A stretch of 64,000 nucleotides of DNA from Geobacillus kaustophilus (GTDB lineage Bacteria; Bacillota; Bacilli; Bacillales; Anoxybacillaceae). The translations under genes and the position numbers were made by a program. The notes under the pieces were generated by a model, which was given only the letters and a program-made list of their open reading frames with translations, was not told the DNA's origin and did not search any database. The stretch spans positions 2,666,001 to 2,730,000 of the forward strand of contig NZ_JYBP01000003.1 of NCBI RefSeq assembly GCF_000948285.1. The letters run 5' to 3'. The stretch's first letter is position 1. Every line of letters begins with the position of its first letter. Positions 1 to 7,807 of this stretch are shown here, piece after piece.

Positions 1-656
1 GCCGGGTGCTTGACGCCAGCGCCGATCCTCTCGTGTTTGGAGCGGCGCTCTCGCTCACCGAGCTTGAGGAAGCAAACCCATTCCCGCTGTTGACAAAGGC
101 GGCGCGAGAAGTGGCCGACCGGACGGCGCGCAACCAAATTACGCTCGGCGGCAACATCTGCGGACAAATTTTTTACCGTGAGACCGCACTGCCGCTATTC
201 GTCGCCGAGGCGGATGCCATCATCGCCGGACCATACGGCATTCGGCAATGCCGCTTCAGCGACTGGTTTCATCAACAGTTGCAGCTCGGCCGCGGTGAAT
301 TTGTCGTCCAGTTCAAGGTTGATCGCGCCGCCGCCGCCCTGCCCCACTTTCACCGCAAGCGCCGCAAGCAAGGGGAAGTCGGCTACCCGCTTGTGACGAT
401 TGCGGCGCTGAAAAAAGACGGGGCGATTCGCGTTGCCCTAAGCGGCGTCTGTCCGTTCCCGTTCCGCTCTACTGAAGTCGAGGCGCACTTGAACGACCGG
501 AGCCGCCCGGCCGCCGAACGAATTCAAGCAGCGGTTGCCGCTTTTCCGCGCCCGATTTTGCACGATATCGAAGGCTCGGCAGACTACCGACTGTTCGTGG
601 CCGCCCAGCTGCTTGAAGATATGCTTCGTGAGCTCGGAGACGGAGAAACCGTCTAA
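1..656 (+). CDS. FAD-binding subunit of a xanthine dehydrogenase-type molybdenum hydroxylase (5' partial)
   Basis: The frame is open at the left edge, so the N-terminus lies outside the window; about 217 residues are visible. The segment around TARNQITLGGNICGQ fits the FAD-contact region of the CoxM/XdhB-type medium subunit, followed by the C-terminal domain typical of this family. This subunit carries electrons from the molybdenum/iron-sulfur subunits via FAD. The next gene, 21 bp downstream, encodes the matching 2Fe-2S subunit, so the pair belongs to a purine-oxidising (or CO dehydrogenase-like) complex whose large subunit should lie upstream of the window. The substrate cannot be told from these two subunits alone; xanthine/hypoxanthine is the usual choice in Bacillaceae. 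Confidence 0.85.
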   Translation, partial: RVLDASADPLVFGAALSLTELEEANPFPLLTKAAREVADRTARNQITLGGNICGQIFYRETALPLFVAEADAIIAGPYGIRQCRFSDWFHQQLQLGRGEFVVQFKVDRAAAALPHFHRKRRKQGEVGYPLVTIAALKKDGAIRVALSGVCPFPFRSTEVEAHLNDRSRPAAERIQAAVAAFPRPILHDIEGSADYRLFVAAQLLEDMLRELGDGETV

Positions 657-677
657 ACAGGAGGTGAACATGCGGAC

Positions 678-1160
678 ATGGAGGAAACGACAAAGCGGGA
701 GCTTGTGCTGCACGTGAATGGAGAACGAAGATCGATCGTCGCTCGCCAAGCCGAAACGCTGCTGTTTGTTTTGCGCGATCATCTTGGATTGACCGGCGCC
801 AAACCAGGCTGTTTGAACGGCGACTGCGGCGCCTGCACCGTTTTGGTTAATGGCACTCCGATTAAATCATGCATGATGCTCGCTATTGAGACAGTCGGCA
901 AAGAAATCACCACGATCGAAGGGCTTGATGATGCCCCCATTCAACACGCCTTCGTCCGCCACTTTGCTTTTCAGTGCGGCTATTGCACTCCTGGATTCAT
1001 TATGAACGCCCACGCGCTCATCGAGCGGCATCCGGACGCCGACGAGGCGGCGATTCAAGAATGGCTGGAGTCAAACATTTGCCGCTGCACAAGCTATCAA
1101 GAAATTGAAGCGGCGGTCAAAGAAGGGCTCGAATCCCAAAAAGTGGAAACAAAGTTTTGA
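678..1160 (+). CDS. pucE: 2Fe-2S subunit of xanthine dehydrogenase-type enzyme
   Basis: 160 residues, the usual length for the small subunit. The N-terminal plant-type ferredoxin domain shows CLNGDCGACTVLVNG and a later Cys for the first 2Fe-2S cluster; the C-terminal helical domain shows FQCGYCTPGF and ICRCTSY for the second. It relays electrons between the molybdopterin subunit and the FAD subunit encoded just upstream. An AGGAGGTGAAC lies before the start, but spacing to this ATG is long (about 13 bases); a closer ATG at 669 is in another frame and gives only a short peptide, so 678 is preferred. Assignment as pucE rather than another family member is by context only. Confidence 0.85.
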   Translation: MEETTKRELVLHVNGERRSIVARQAETLLFVLRDHLGLTGAKPGCLNGDCGACTVLVNGTPIKSCMMLAIETVGKEITTIEGLDDAPIQHAFVRHFAFQCGYCTPGFIMNAHALIERHPDADEAAIQEWLESNICRCTSYQEIEAAVKEGLESQKVETKF

Positions 1161-1313
1161 TTTCTCTCTTATCTTTGTTTAACAGTAACACTTCCCGCCC
1201 AAGGCCAATGGATGTCCCACTCCTCGCTGGGATATCCTTATGTTGTATCATGCCTCCCATTCTGGTTATTTTCCATTCCAAACACCTATTGACAAAAATA
1301 TAACGTTCACGTT

Positions 1314-1466
1314 ATGGGTGCAGCCATCGCTCCGGTGCTGTCCGGCGTCATCGGTCATGCTGTTTCCGCGAAGGCACCATTTCTCGTCGCTATGGCACTT
1401 GTGTTCGTCGCCTTCCTCTTTCCCGCTTGGCGCAAACGAGAGACGTCGACGGCAAAAATGGCGTAG
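1314..1466 (+). pseudogene. C-terminal remnant of an MFS transporter
   Basis: A 50-residue reading frame beginning MGAAIAPVLSGVIGHAV ends in a hydrophobic helix followed by WRKRE, matching the last transmembrane helix and tail of a 12-TM major facilitator permease. A stop codon lies in frame a few codons upstream and nothing else of the transporter is present, so this is a relic. It follows the xanthine dehydrogenase genes in the same direction and may once have been a purine or drug permease of that locus. Confidence 0.55.
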
Positions 1467-1511
1467 CTAGAAGAAATCCGCCGCACCGCCGATTTCGCCG
1501 CCGACATCGAC

Positions 1512-1550
1512 AAACGCCCGTCTCCGGTTGGAAACGGGCGTTTGTTACAT
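1512..1550 (+). terminator. Rho-independent terminator, probably bidirectional
   Basis: AAACGCCCGT and ACGGGCGTTT form a 10-bp stem with an 11-12 base loop, followed by a T-rich stretch on the plus strand. It ends the MFS remnant/xdh transcript and may also stop the convergent lysine operon. Confidence 0.7.
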
Positions 1551-1659
1551 CTTGTTCTTTCTCGAACGGCTTGTTTTCTGTTGCTTTTTTCATCAACAAC
1601 GCCTTTTTCCCGTTCAGAGCGTCCTTTACGCTTCCTCCTCTCATCATTCTTCTTTTTCA

Positions 1660-2814
1660 TCAACGAACGGTTCGCTTCTCACTGATCATAACGCCGCGTT
1701 TTTTCATCTCGTCCATATACACATCCCCCGGAACGATTTGCTCCGGCGGATAGACGCCGCGCTTTGTGATCACCCCGCGGCCGATGAGTTGAGCGACAGC
1801 GGAGATTGTGTAGGCCGTCGTACGCGCCATCGCCGTCACCTTATTTTCGCGGTCATTGAACGTGACTGTTTCGTATTCAAGCACCGTTTCCTTTCCATCT
1901 TTTCTACCCCCGACGATGACCCGAAGCAACACTACATCATCTTTTCCTTTCAAATCAAGCAGCGGCTTCAGGACGGAAAGCAGCACATCGCGCGGCTTGA
2001 TTTTGCATCCATTGACCTCAACTTCCACATCGTTGCGCGTCAAGTTCAAATCGACAAGCAGCTTGCATTTTTCCGCATGGCCGCGGTAGCGGATCGTTTT
2101 GTACTCGAGCCGCTTTAAATTCGGAAACGAGCGCGAGAGCGTCGACGTCCCGCCTGAGGTGTGAAACGCTTCAAGCGGCCCGAACCGGTCGAAATAAATC
2201 GGCTCGACTTCCGAAAGGGACGGCACTTCTTGTTTTTGGCCGTTGCGGATGATCAAGGCCGGATCGGTGTAATGGTCAAGCAGCCCCTCGAGCGAAAACA
2301 CATGGTTGTACTCCAGCGGCGGTTCGGGGCGGACAGGGATGCCGCCAACATACAGCAAGATGGATTCCACCTCATCGAGTTGACTCGCCCCATAGCCGGA
2401 TAAAATGTTGATCATCCCGGGTGCGACGCCAAGGTCGGGGATGATCGTCACCCCAGCGGCTTGGGCTTGTTCATGCAGCTCAAGCACCCGATCGGTGATA
2501 TGGCCGATATGGCCGCCTAAATCGACAGAATGGACGCCAGCTGCAATGGCCGTTTTCGCCACCGTTTCGTTAAACTGGTAAAACAAGGCGTTGACAACCA
2601 CATCGTGCCCTTTCATGAAAGCCGACAGCTGCCGTTGATCGCTGGCATCCACCCGCACGGCGGCAAGCTTTTCGGAATGAAGCTGCCGCACCGTTTCCTC
2701 CGCCTTAGCCAAGTCGACATCCGCCAATGTCACCGCCTCAACGTCTTGGCTTTGCACTAAATCGCGCGCTGCTTCTTTGCCCATCAACCCCGCACCAAGC
2801 ACGAGCACTTTCAT
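1660..2814 (-). CDS. Lysine 6-dehydrogenase-like (saccharopine dehydrogenase family) protein
   Basis: 384 residues with the start chosen at the ATG at 2814, because AGAGGGGG lies 8-9 bases before it; an earlier in-frame GTG at 2835 sits upstream of that SD. The N-terminus [17 protein letters not shown] is a Rossmann NAD(P) site, followed by the saccharopine dehydrogenase catalytic domain ([18 protein letters not shown]). Lysine 6-dehydrogenase of G. stearothermophilus belongs to this family and has about this length; it converts L-lysine with NAD+ to 1-piperideine-6-carboxylate (allysine) and ammonia. The neighbouring aldehyde dehydrogenase, aminotransferase and ThDP enzyme fit further steps. 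Family membership is clear; lysine specificity is inferred from length and context. Confidence 0.75.
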   Translation of the reverse strand: MKVLVLGAGLMGKEAARDLVQSQDVEAVTLADVDLAKAEETVRQLHSEKLAAVRVDASDQRQLSAFMKGHDVVVNALFYQFNETVAKTAIAAGVHSVDLGGHIGHITDRVLELHEQAQAAGVTIIPDLGVAPGMINILSGYGASQLDEVESILLYVGGIPVRPEPPLEYNHVFSLEGLLDHYTDPALIIRNGQKQEVPSLSEVEPIYFDRFGPLEAFHTSGGTSTLSRSFPNLKRLEYKTIRYRGHAEKCKLLVDLNLTRNDVEVEVNGCKIKPRDVLLSVLKPLLDLKGKDDVVLLRVIVGGRKDGKETVLEYETVTFNDRENKVTAMARTTAYTISAVAQLIGRGVITKRGVYPPEQIVPGDVYMDEMKKRGVMISEKRTVR

Positions 2815-2971
2815 CGTTCTTTCCCCCTCTGTCACTGATTGTTTGCCATACGCTCACATGACAGCCGCTTTTGTCGCATCTTTGCCGCGGCCGCTGCTCC
2901 GATTCACGATATAGGTTCCACGTTGATCTTCGCTTCTCTTTTGCCGGCCATATTGCAAGCGACAGCCGGGT

Positions 2972-4453
2972 TCAATCATCGGTATCGATTTGCGCCCGTT
3001 GCAGCTTCCCGCTGAAATCGACATAAATGCTCCGCCATTCGGTGAACACGTCAAGCGCCGCGACGCCGGAGTCGCGATGGCCGTTGCCCGTCCCTTTCGT
3101 GCCGCCGAACGGCAAATGAATTTCCGCTCCCGTTGTGCCGGCGTTGACATACACGATGCCGGTGTCCAAATCGCGCATCGCTCGGAATACATTGTTGACA
3201 TCGCGTGTGAAAATGGCGCTTGACAGTCCATAATCGACGCTGTTGTTGACGGCGATCGCTTCGTCCAAACTGCGGACGGAAATGATCGACACGACCGGGC
3301 CGAAAATTTCTTCGCGGGCGATGCGCATATTCGGCGTGACATCGGTGAAAATCGTCGGCGCGTAATAAAAGCCGCGCGCATAGTCGCCCTCCTGCAATAT
3401 ACAGCCGCCCACAAGCAGTTTCGCCCCTTCTTCTACGCCAATGCGCACATAGCGGTCGATTTTTTGCAGCGCCTCTTCATGGATGACGGGTCCGACTTTG
3501 ACCGTTTCATCCAGCCCGTTGCCGATTTTCAATGTTTTCACGGCTTCAAGCAGACGCCGCTCAAGCTCCTGTTTCACCCGCTCATGGACGATGACCCGGC
3601 TGCACGCCGTGCACCGCTGGCCTGATGTACCGAACGCACTCCAGATGATGCCGTCAACCGCCAATGTCAAATCCGCATCATCCATCACAATGACAGCGTT
3701 TTTTCCTCCCATTTCAAGCGACACCTTTTTCAACAGCCGTCCGCATTTTTCCGCAATCATCCGCCCGACTTCATTCGATCCAGTAAATGAGATGACCTTG
3801 ACATCAGGATGTTCGACGAGCGCATTGCCAGCTGTCGGCCCATCACCATGGACCACATGAAACACTCCCGGCGGCAAGCCCGCTTCTTCAAAAATGCGGG
3901 CCAACTCCTGCGCCATGATCGGCGTCTCGGGAGCCGGCTTCCACACGACCGCATTGCCGGCAACAATAGCTGGGAACGACTTCCAAGTGGCGATCGCAAT
4001 CGGGAAATTCCATGGAGTGATGATGCCGACCACTCCAACTGGCACGCGGACGCTCATGGCAAATTTGTCTTTCAGTTCAGACGGCGTCGTATCGCCGAAC
4101 AACCGCCGTCCCTCTCCGGCCATGTAAAACGCCATATCAATGCCTTCCTGCACTTCGCCCCGCGCTTCCTCAATCACTTTGCCCATTTCCATCGTCAGCA
4201 GCCGGGCCAATTGTTCTTTCCGCTCCTTTAGCAACATCCCGACTCTATATAAAACTTCCGCGCGTTTCGGCGCCGGCACGAGCGCCCACTGTTTTTGCGC
4301 TTCTTTGGCGGCCTGAACCGCTTCATCGATATCGTTTGGCCCCGACATCGCCACCTCGGCAATCGTTTCCCCCGTCGCCGGATTGATCACCGGCGCAAAT
4401 TGCCTGGTGCTTGGCTCCTTCCATTCTCCATTGATATAGTTTTGGATTTTCAC
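2972..4453 (-). CDS. NAD(P)-dependent aldehyde dehydrogenase, candidate aminoadipate-semialdehyde dehydrogenase
   Basis: 493 residues, full ALDH length. Visible motifs are PWNFP with Asn149, Lys172 in VWKPAPETP, FTGSNEVG near 223-230, general base Glu247 in LEMGGKN and nucleophile Cys281 in SGQRCTACSR. The C-terminal NAGTTGAEIHLPFGG resembles the antiquitin-like ALDH7/piperideine-6-carboxylate group, which oxidises allysine to 2-aminoadipate. The lysine dehydrogenase-like gene lies 157 bp downstream and the ThDP enzyme 69 bp upstream, all in the same direction. A role in oxidising the lysine dehydrogenase product is the simplest reading; succinate- or glutarate-semialdehyde are alternatives. 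Confidence 0.8.
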   Translation of the reverse strand: MKIQNYINGEWKEPSTRQFAPVINPATGETIAEVAMSGPNDIDEAVQAAKEAQKQWALVPAPKRAEVLYRVGMLLKERKEQLARLLTMEMGKVIEEARGEVQEGIDMAFYMAGEGRRLFGDTTPSELKDKFAMSVRVPVGVVGIITPWNFPIAIATWKSFPAIVAGNAVVWKPAPETPIMAQELARIFEEAGLPPGVFHVVHGDGPTAGNALVEHPDVKVISFTGSNEVGRMIAEKCGRLLKKVSLEMGGKNAVIVMDDADLTLAVDGIIWSAFGTSGQRCTACSRVIVHERVKQELERRLLEAVKTLKIGNGLDETVKVGPVIHEEALQKIDRYVRIGVEEGAKLLVGGCILQEGDYARGFYYAPTIFTDVTPNMRIAREEIFGPVVSIISVRSLDEAIAVNNSVDYGLSSAIFTRDVNNVFRAMRDLDTGIVYVNAGTTGAEIHLPFGGTKGTGNGHRDSGVAALDVFTEWRSIYVDFSGKLQRAQIDTDD

Positions 4454-4522
4454 TGTATACTCCCCCCCATTTTTCCTACAAGATTTATTGAGATAATTTA
4501 TACATTGAACACCACGTGATCA

Positions 4523-6178
4523 TTATGTCTTCTTCTTGGCCCGCAAATCCTGGATCGTTGCGGCCACCGAAATGTGGTCCGGATCCGTCAACACTTCAAT
4601 GACCGTTGGCTTCTTGGCCCCAAGCGACAAAAGAAGCGCTTCTGTGAACTGTTGTTCCGTCTGTACTTGGAACCCGCAGCCGTTCAAGCATTCCGCCAAC
4701 CGGGCAAACGACACGCGGCCTAAATCGGTTCCGATGACCCGCCCCGGAAACTGCAATTCTTGATGCATGCGGATAGTGCCGTACATATGATTGTTAAACA
4801 CAATGCTGATGATCGGAATATCGTACCGAGCGGCCGTTTCCAACTCCTGCACCGTCATCATAAAGCCGCCATCCCCGGATAAAGAAACGACAGTCCGGTC
4901 GGGAAAGGCCAGTTTTGCGCCAATGGCAGCCGGCATGCCATATCCCATCGCTCCTGACGTCGGGCCGATGTACGTGTGCCCATCCCCAAACGGGAAAAAA
5001 GCATGAAGCCAACCGGCGAAATTCCCGGCATCGTTCGTAATGACTGCATTTTTCGGCAAATGATGCCCCAAACTCGCCATGACCGCTTCATAGAGATTTC
5101 GTTTTTCAAGCGGCAGCACGGCTGTTTGTTCGTATCGTTTCCTCCGTTCGGCCGCCCATTCTTGCCAAGACGGCCGCACCGCGAGATCAAGCAAACGGGA
5201 CAGCGCTTCCCGACAGTCAGCCCAAACCGCGATATCTGGCTCATACACTTTTCCGAATCCATCGCTGTCGATATCGATGTGAATCAGCGTCTGATTGGGA
5301 GAGAACAAACGGTAATCTTGCGTCGTCACTTCCGACAACCTCGTTCCCAACGCCATCACCACATCCGCCTGCTCGGCCGTTTCAATGATCGCTTTGGGCG
5401 CTCCTAGACCTAGGTGGCCGACATAGCACGGATGGTTGTGGGGAAATACGTCATGCCGCCGGAATGCCGCCATTACCGGAAGTGCATACTTTTCCGCCCA
5501 TAAACGCAGCAACTGCTCCGCTCCCGACAATTTGACGCCGCCGCCGGCAATCACGAGCGGCCGTTTGGCGAGCTTCAGAATCTCTTCAATGTTCTGTATA
5601 TCTTCTTGCCTTGGGGCCGGCTTCGGCACATGAATTTCAGCCATCGCTGCTTCCGTTATCGTTTTGGAAAATACATCTTCCGGAAGTGAAACGACGACGG
5701 GGCCGGGCCGCCCTGTTTTCGCGGTGCGAAACGCCCGTTGCACCAACTCCGGCACCCGCTCGGCTTCGCGAATTTCGACCACCCATTTTGCGATCGGACG
5801 AAAAAACGCTTCCATATCGACTTCCTGAAATCCTTCACGCCCTAGGAAACGGCTGTTCACTTGCCCCAAAAACACGACCATCGGAGTGGAATCTTGCCTC
5901 GCGGTATGGACGCCGATCGTTAAATTCGCCCCGCCAACCGCTCTTGTCGCCAGCACGACGCCGCACTTCCGCGACGCTTTCGCATACCCTTCCGCCATAA
6001 AGGAAGCACCCCCTTCATGGCGGGCGGAGATGAACTCGATGGATGGCTCATCATAGATGGCATCAAGCAGGGGCAAATAACTTTCCCCCGGCACACCAAA
6101 CACATAGCGGATTTGTTCCTGTTTGAAACATTCGACGATGGCCTGAGCCACCGTGATGTGATGCATCGTTCGCTTCAT
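4523..6178 (-). CDS. Thiamine diphosphate-dependent enzyme, acetolactate synthase/2-oxo acid decarboxylase type
   Basis: 551 residues. The start is the ATG at 6178, which overlaps the stop of the upstream aminotransferase as ATGA (translational coupling); an in-frame extension to 6211 is not needed. Three ThDP-enzyme domains are recognisable: N-terminal Pyr domain with the conserved Glu55 in ARHEGGASF, a central domain, and the C-terminal PP domain with GDGGFMMTVQE...NN that binds Mg-ThDP. Similar proteins are often annotated as acetolactate synthase, but no ilvN, ilvC or leu genes are near. In this operon the expected substrate would be 2-oxoadipate, giving glutarate semialdehyde; that is inference from context. 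Confidence 0.8.
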   Translation of the reverse strand: MKRTMHHITVAQAIVECFKQEQIRYVFGVPGESYLPLLDAIYDEPSIEFISARHEGGASFMAEGYAKASRKCGVVLATRAVGGANLTIGVHTARQDSTPMVVFLGQVNSRFLGREGFQEVDMEAFFRPIAKWVVEIREAERVPELVQRAFRTAKTGRPGPVVVSLPEDVFSKTITEAAMAEIHVPKPAPRQEDIQNIEEILKLAKRPLVIAGGGVKLSGAEQLLRLWAEKYALPVMAAFRRHDVFPHNHPCYVGHLGLGAPKAIIETAEQADVVMALGTRLSEVTTQDYRLFSPNQTLIHIDIDSDGFGKVYEPDIAVWADCREALSRLLDLAVRPSWQEWAAERRKRYEQTAVLPLEKRNLYEAVMASLGHHLPKNAVITNDAGNFAGWLHAFFPFGDGHTYIGPTSGAMGYGMPAAIGAKLAFPDRTVVSLSGDGGFMMTVQELETAARYDIPIISIVFNNHMYGTIRMHQELQFPGRVIGTDLGRVSFARLAECLNGCGFQVQTEQQFTEALLLSLGAKKPTVIEVLTDPDHISVAATIQDLRAKKKT

Positions 6179-7353
6179 GGCGCCGATTCCTCCCAATCCA
6201 CTTGCTTCCATCGTTCAACGGCTTGCTGCAGACGCTCCATCGGCGCTGACAGCGATACGCGGACATATCCTTCCCCTGCGGGTCCAAACGCTGTTCCCGG
6301 TGTTACGATGACTCCCGCTTCTTCCAGCAGTTTGGCGGCAAATCGTTCGGACGAGTATCCGTCATAGACCGGAATCCACAAGAAAAAGGTCGCTTTCGGC
6401 CGCTGCACGTCGATGCCTAGTTCTCGAAGCCTCTCGACCATCATATTCATGCGTTGTTCATAAATGCGGCTATTTTCTCGAATAAACGTCCGTCCGTTCG
6501 TCAAAGCCGCCACCGCCGCCTTCTGGATCGGAATAAACTGGCACGTATCTGTGTTGCTTTTGATCACCGAAAGCGCGCGAATCATGTCGCGATTTCCGAC
6601 CACATATCCGATGCGGCAGCCGGCCATGTTATAGCTTTTGGACAACGAGCCGAATTCCACCGCCACTTCCTTTGCTCCGTCCACCTGCAAAATGCTCGGC
6701 GCCCGAAACCCGGCAAACGTCACAAACGAGTAGGCCGCATCATGGGCAATGAACATCTGGTGCTGACGGGCAAGGGAAACGGCTTCGGCAAACACGCTCA
6801 AATCGACCGTGGCGGCCGTCGGATTGCTCGGATAATTGAGAAACATGATTTTCGCTTGGTCATAAACGGACGAGGGAAGCGCATCAAACCGAGGCGCGTA
6901 GCCATGCTGCGCATCGAGCGGAAGCGATAGGCTCTGGCCGCGGGCAAAATGGACGGCCGTCCGGTAGACGGGATAGCCCGGATCAGGCACTAAGGCGAGC
7001 TCGCCGGGATTGAGAACGGCTTGCAACAAATGGACGATTCCTTCTTTCGAGCCGATTAACGCCAACACCTCGGTCTCGGGATCGAGCTTGACGCCATATT
7101 CCCGTTCATAAAAACGCGCGACCGCTTCCCGATACTCCCTGCAGCCGCCATATGGCGAATACGTATAGTGTTCTGGTGCATTGAGCGCTTCTTTCAACGC
7201 TTCGATGACAAAGGAAGGAGGCGGCAAATCGGGGGCGCCGATCCCTAAATCAATGACATCGACCCCTCGCTGGAGCAGTTCTTCTTTTTTCTTCTGAAAT
7301 CGGGAGAACAAATATGGCGGCATCGTCTGCACAATATCGGAAAATGTGTTCAA
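6175..7353 (-). CDS. PLP-dependent class I/II aminotransferase
   Basis: About 392 residues of the fold-type I, LL-diaminopimelate aminotransferase-like group: LGIGAPDLPPP near the N-terminus, NYPSNPTAA, and the PLP lysine in GSLSKSYNMAGCRIG (residue 239 with this start). The start is set at TTG 7353, 7 bases after GGAGG; an ATG two codons earlier (7359) abuts the SD directly and is less likely to be used. It is the first gene of the four-gene operon and is coupled to the ThDP enzyme by ATGA. A 2-aminoadipate to 2-oxoadipate transamination would join the lysine dehydrogenase/ALDH steps to a decarboxylation; this substrate is inferred. Confidence 0.82.
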   Translation of the reverse strand: MNTFSDIVQTMPPYLFSRFQKKKEELLQRGVDVIDLGIGAPDLPPPSFVIEALKEALNAPEHYTYSPYGGCREYREAVARFYEREYGVKLDPETEVLALIGSKEGIVHLLQAVLNPGELALVPDPGYPVYRTAVHFARGQSLSLPLDAQHGYAPRFDALPSSVYDQAKIMFLNYPSNPTAATVDLSVFAEAVSLARQHQMFIAHDAAYSFVTFAGFRAPSILQVDGAKEVAVEFGSLSKSYNMAGCRIGYVVGNRDMIRALSVIKSNTDTCQFIPIQKAAVAALTNGRTFIRENSRIYEQRMNMMVERLRELGIDVQRPKATFFLWIPVYDGYSSERFAAKLLEEAGVIVTPGTAFGPAGEGYVRVSLSAPMERLQQAVERWKQVDWEESAP

Positions 7354-7558
7354 TCCCATCCCTCCTCATGGCCCTTCGTTTCAGTTTATGCGCACGCCCA
7401 CCGCCCTCATGCCCATCTCACGTTCACGAAGCAGCCTATCATACCAATGGCTTTCTCACATCAAGACATCATCAAAATCTTTTTTCTCAAAAAGCGGGCT
7501 TTTTCGCTAAGTTGCTAGAAAAACGCGATCAACCTTCTGAAACCCGGCCCTTTCGCCA

Positions 7559-7700
7559 TAAAAAGAAGCGGCCGGCATCATCCATGCTTCGATGACGCAA
7601 CTGGCCGCTGTCTATGGAAGCGAAACGCCGGCGAAGGCGCCGCGATAGACTGCGCAGTTTTCCCCGCATAATCATTCTATGACTAGAAATTTGCGCCTTA
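7559..7700 (-). promoter_or_regulatory. Structured 5' leader with intrinsic terminator (candidate attenuator or riboswitch)
   Basis: Downstream of the promoter the minus-strand RNA can form a hairpin from GCATAA/TTATGC enclosing TTCTA/TAGAA, then GTCTAT (7645-7650) pairing with ATAGAC (7610-7615) around a GC-rich inner stem, and directly next to it a strong hairpin, AGCGGCC...GGCCGCT (7567-7609) with an inner GCGTCATC/GATGATGC helix, followed by UUCUUUUU. That last hairpin is an intrinsic terminator about 200 bases before the first gene. The layout is that of a regulated leader. It does not match a riboswitch consensus I can recite with confidence, so the ligand is open; lysine is a natural guess. 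Confidence 0.5.
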
Positions 7701-7707
7701 TGCCATT

Positions 7708-7736
7708 ATCATAATCAATCCGAAATGATTTGTAAA
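7708..7736 (-). promoter_or_regulatory. Sigma-A-type promoter of the lysine-catabolism-like operon
   Basis: On the minus strand TTTACA (-35) and TATGAT (-10) are separated by exactly 17 bases. Transcription would start near 7700 and run through a roughly 350-base leader into the aminotransferase gene. Confidence 0.65.
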
Positions 7737-7807
7737 TATATTTTTCAAAAATTATATATTTTTAAAATAGTAATGAACCGCGCCAATTTGCAGGACAAAC
7801 AAGAGGG

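Noticed and set aside
4523-6178. Acetolactate synthase (ilvB) for branched-chain amino acids
   Set aside because: No small subunit or other ilv/leu genes are nearby and the operon context is lysine dehydrogenase, ALDH and aminotransferase; left as an unspecified ThDP enzyme.
7559-7700. Lysine (L-box) riboswitch
   Set aside because: The leader is too short and lacks the sequence blocks I know for the L-box; kept only as an unassigned structured leader.
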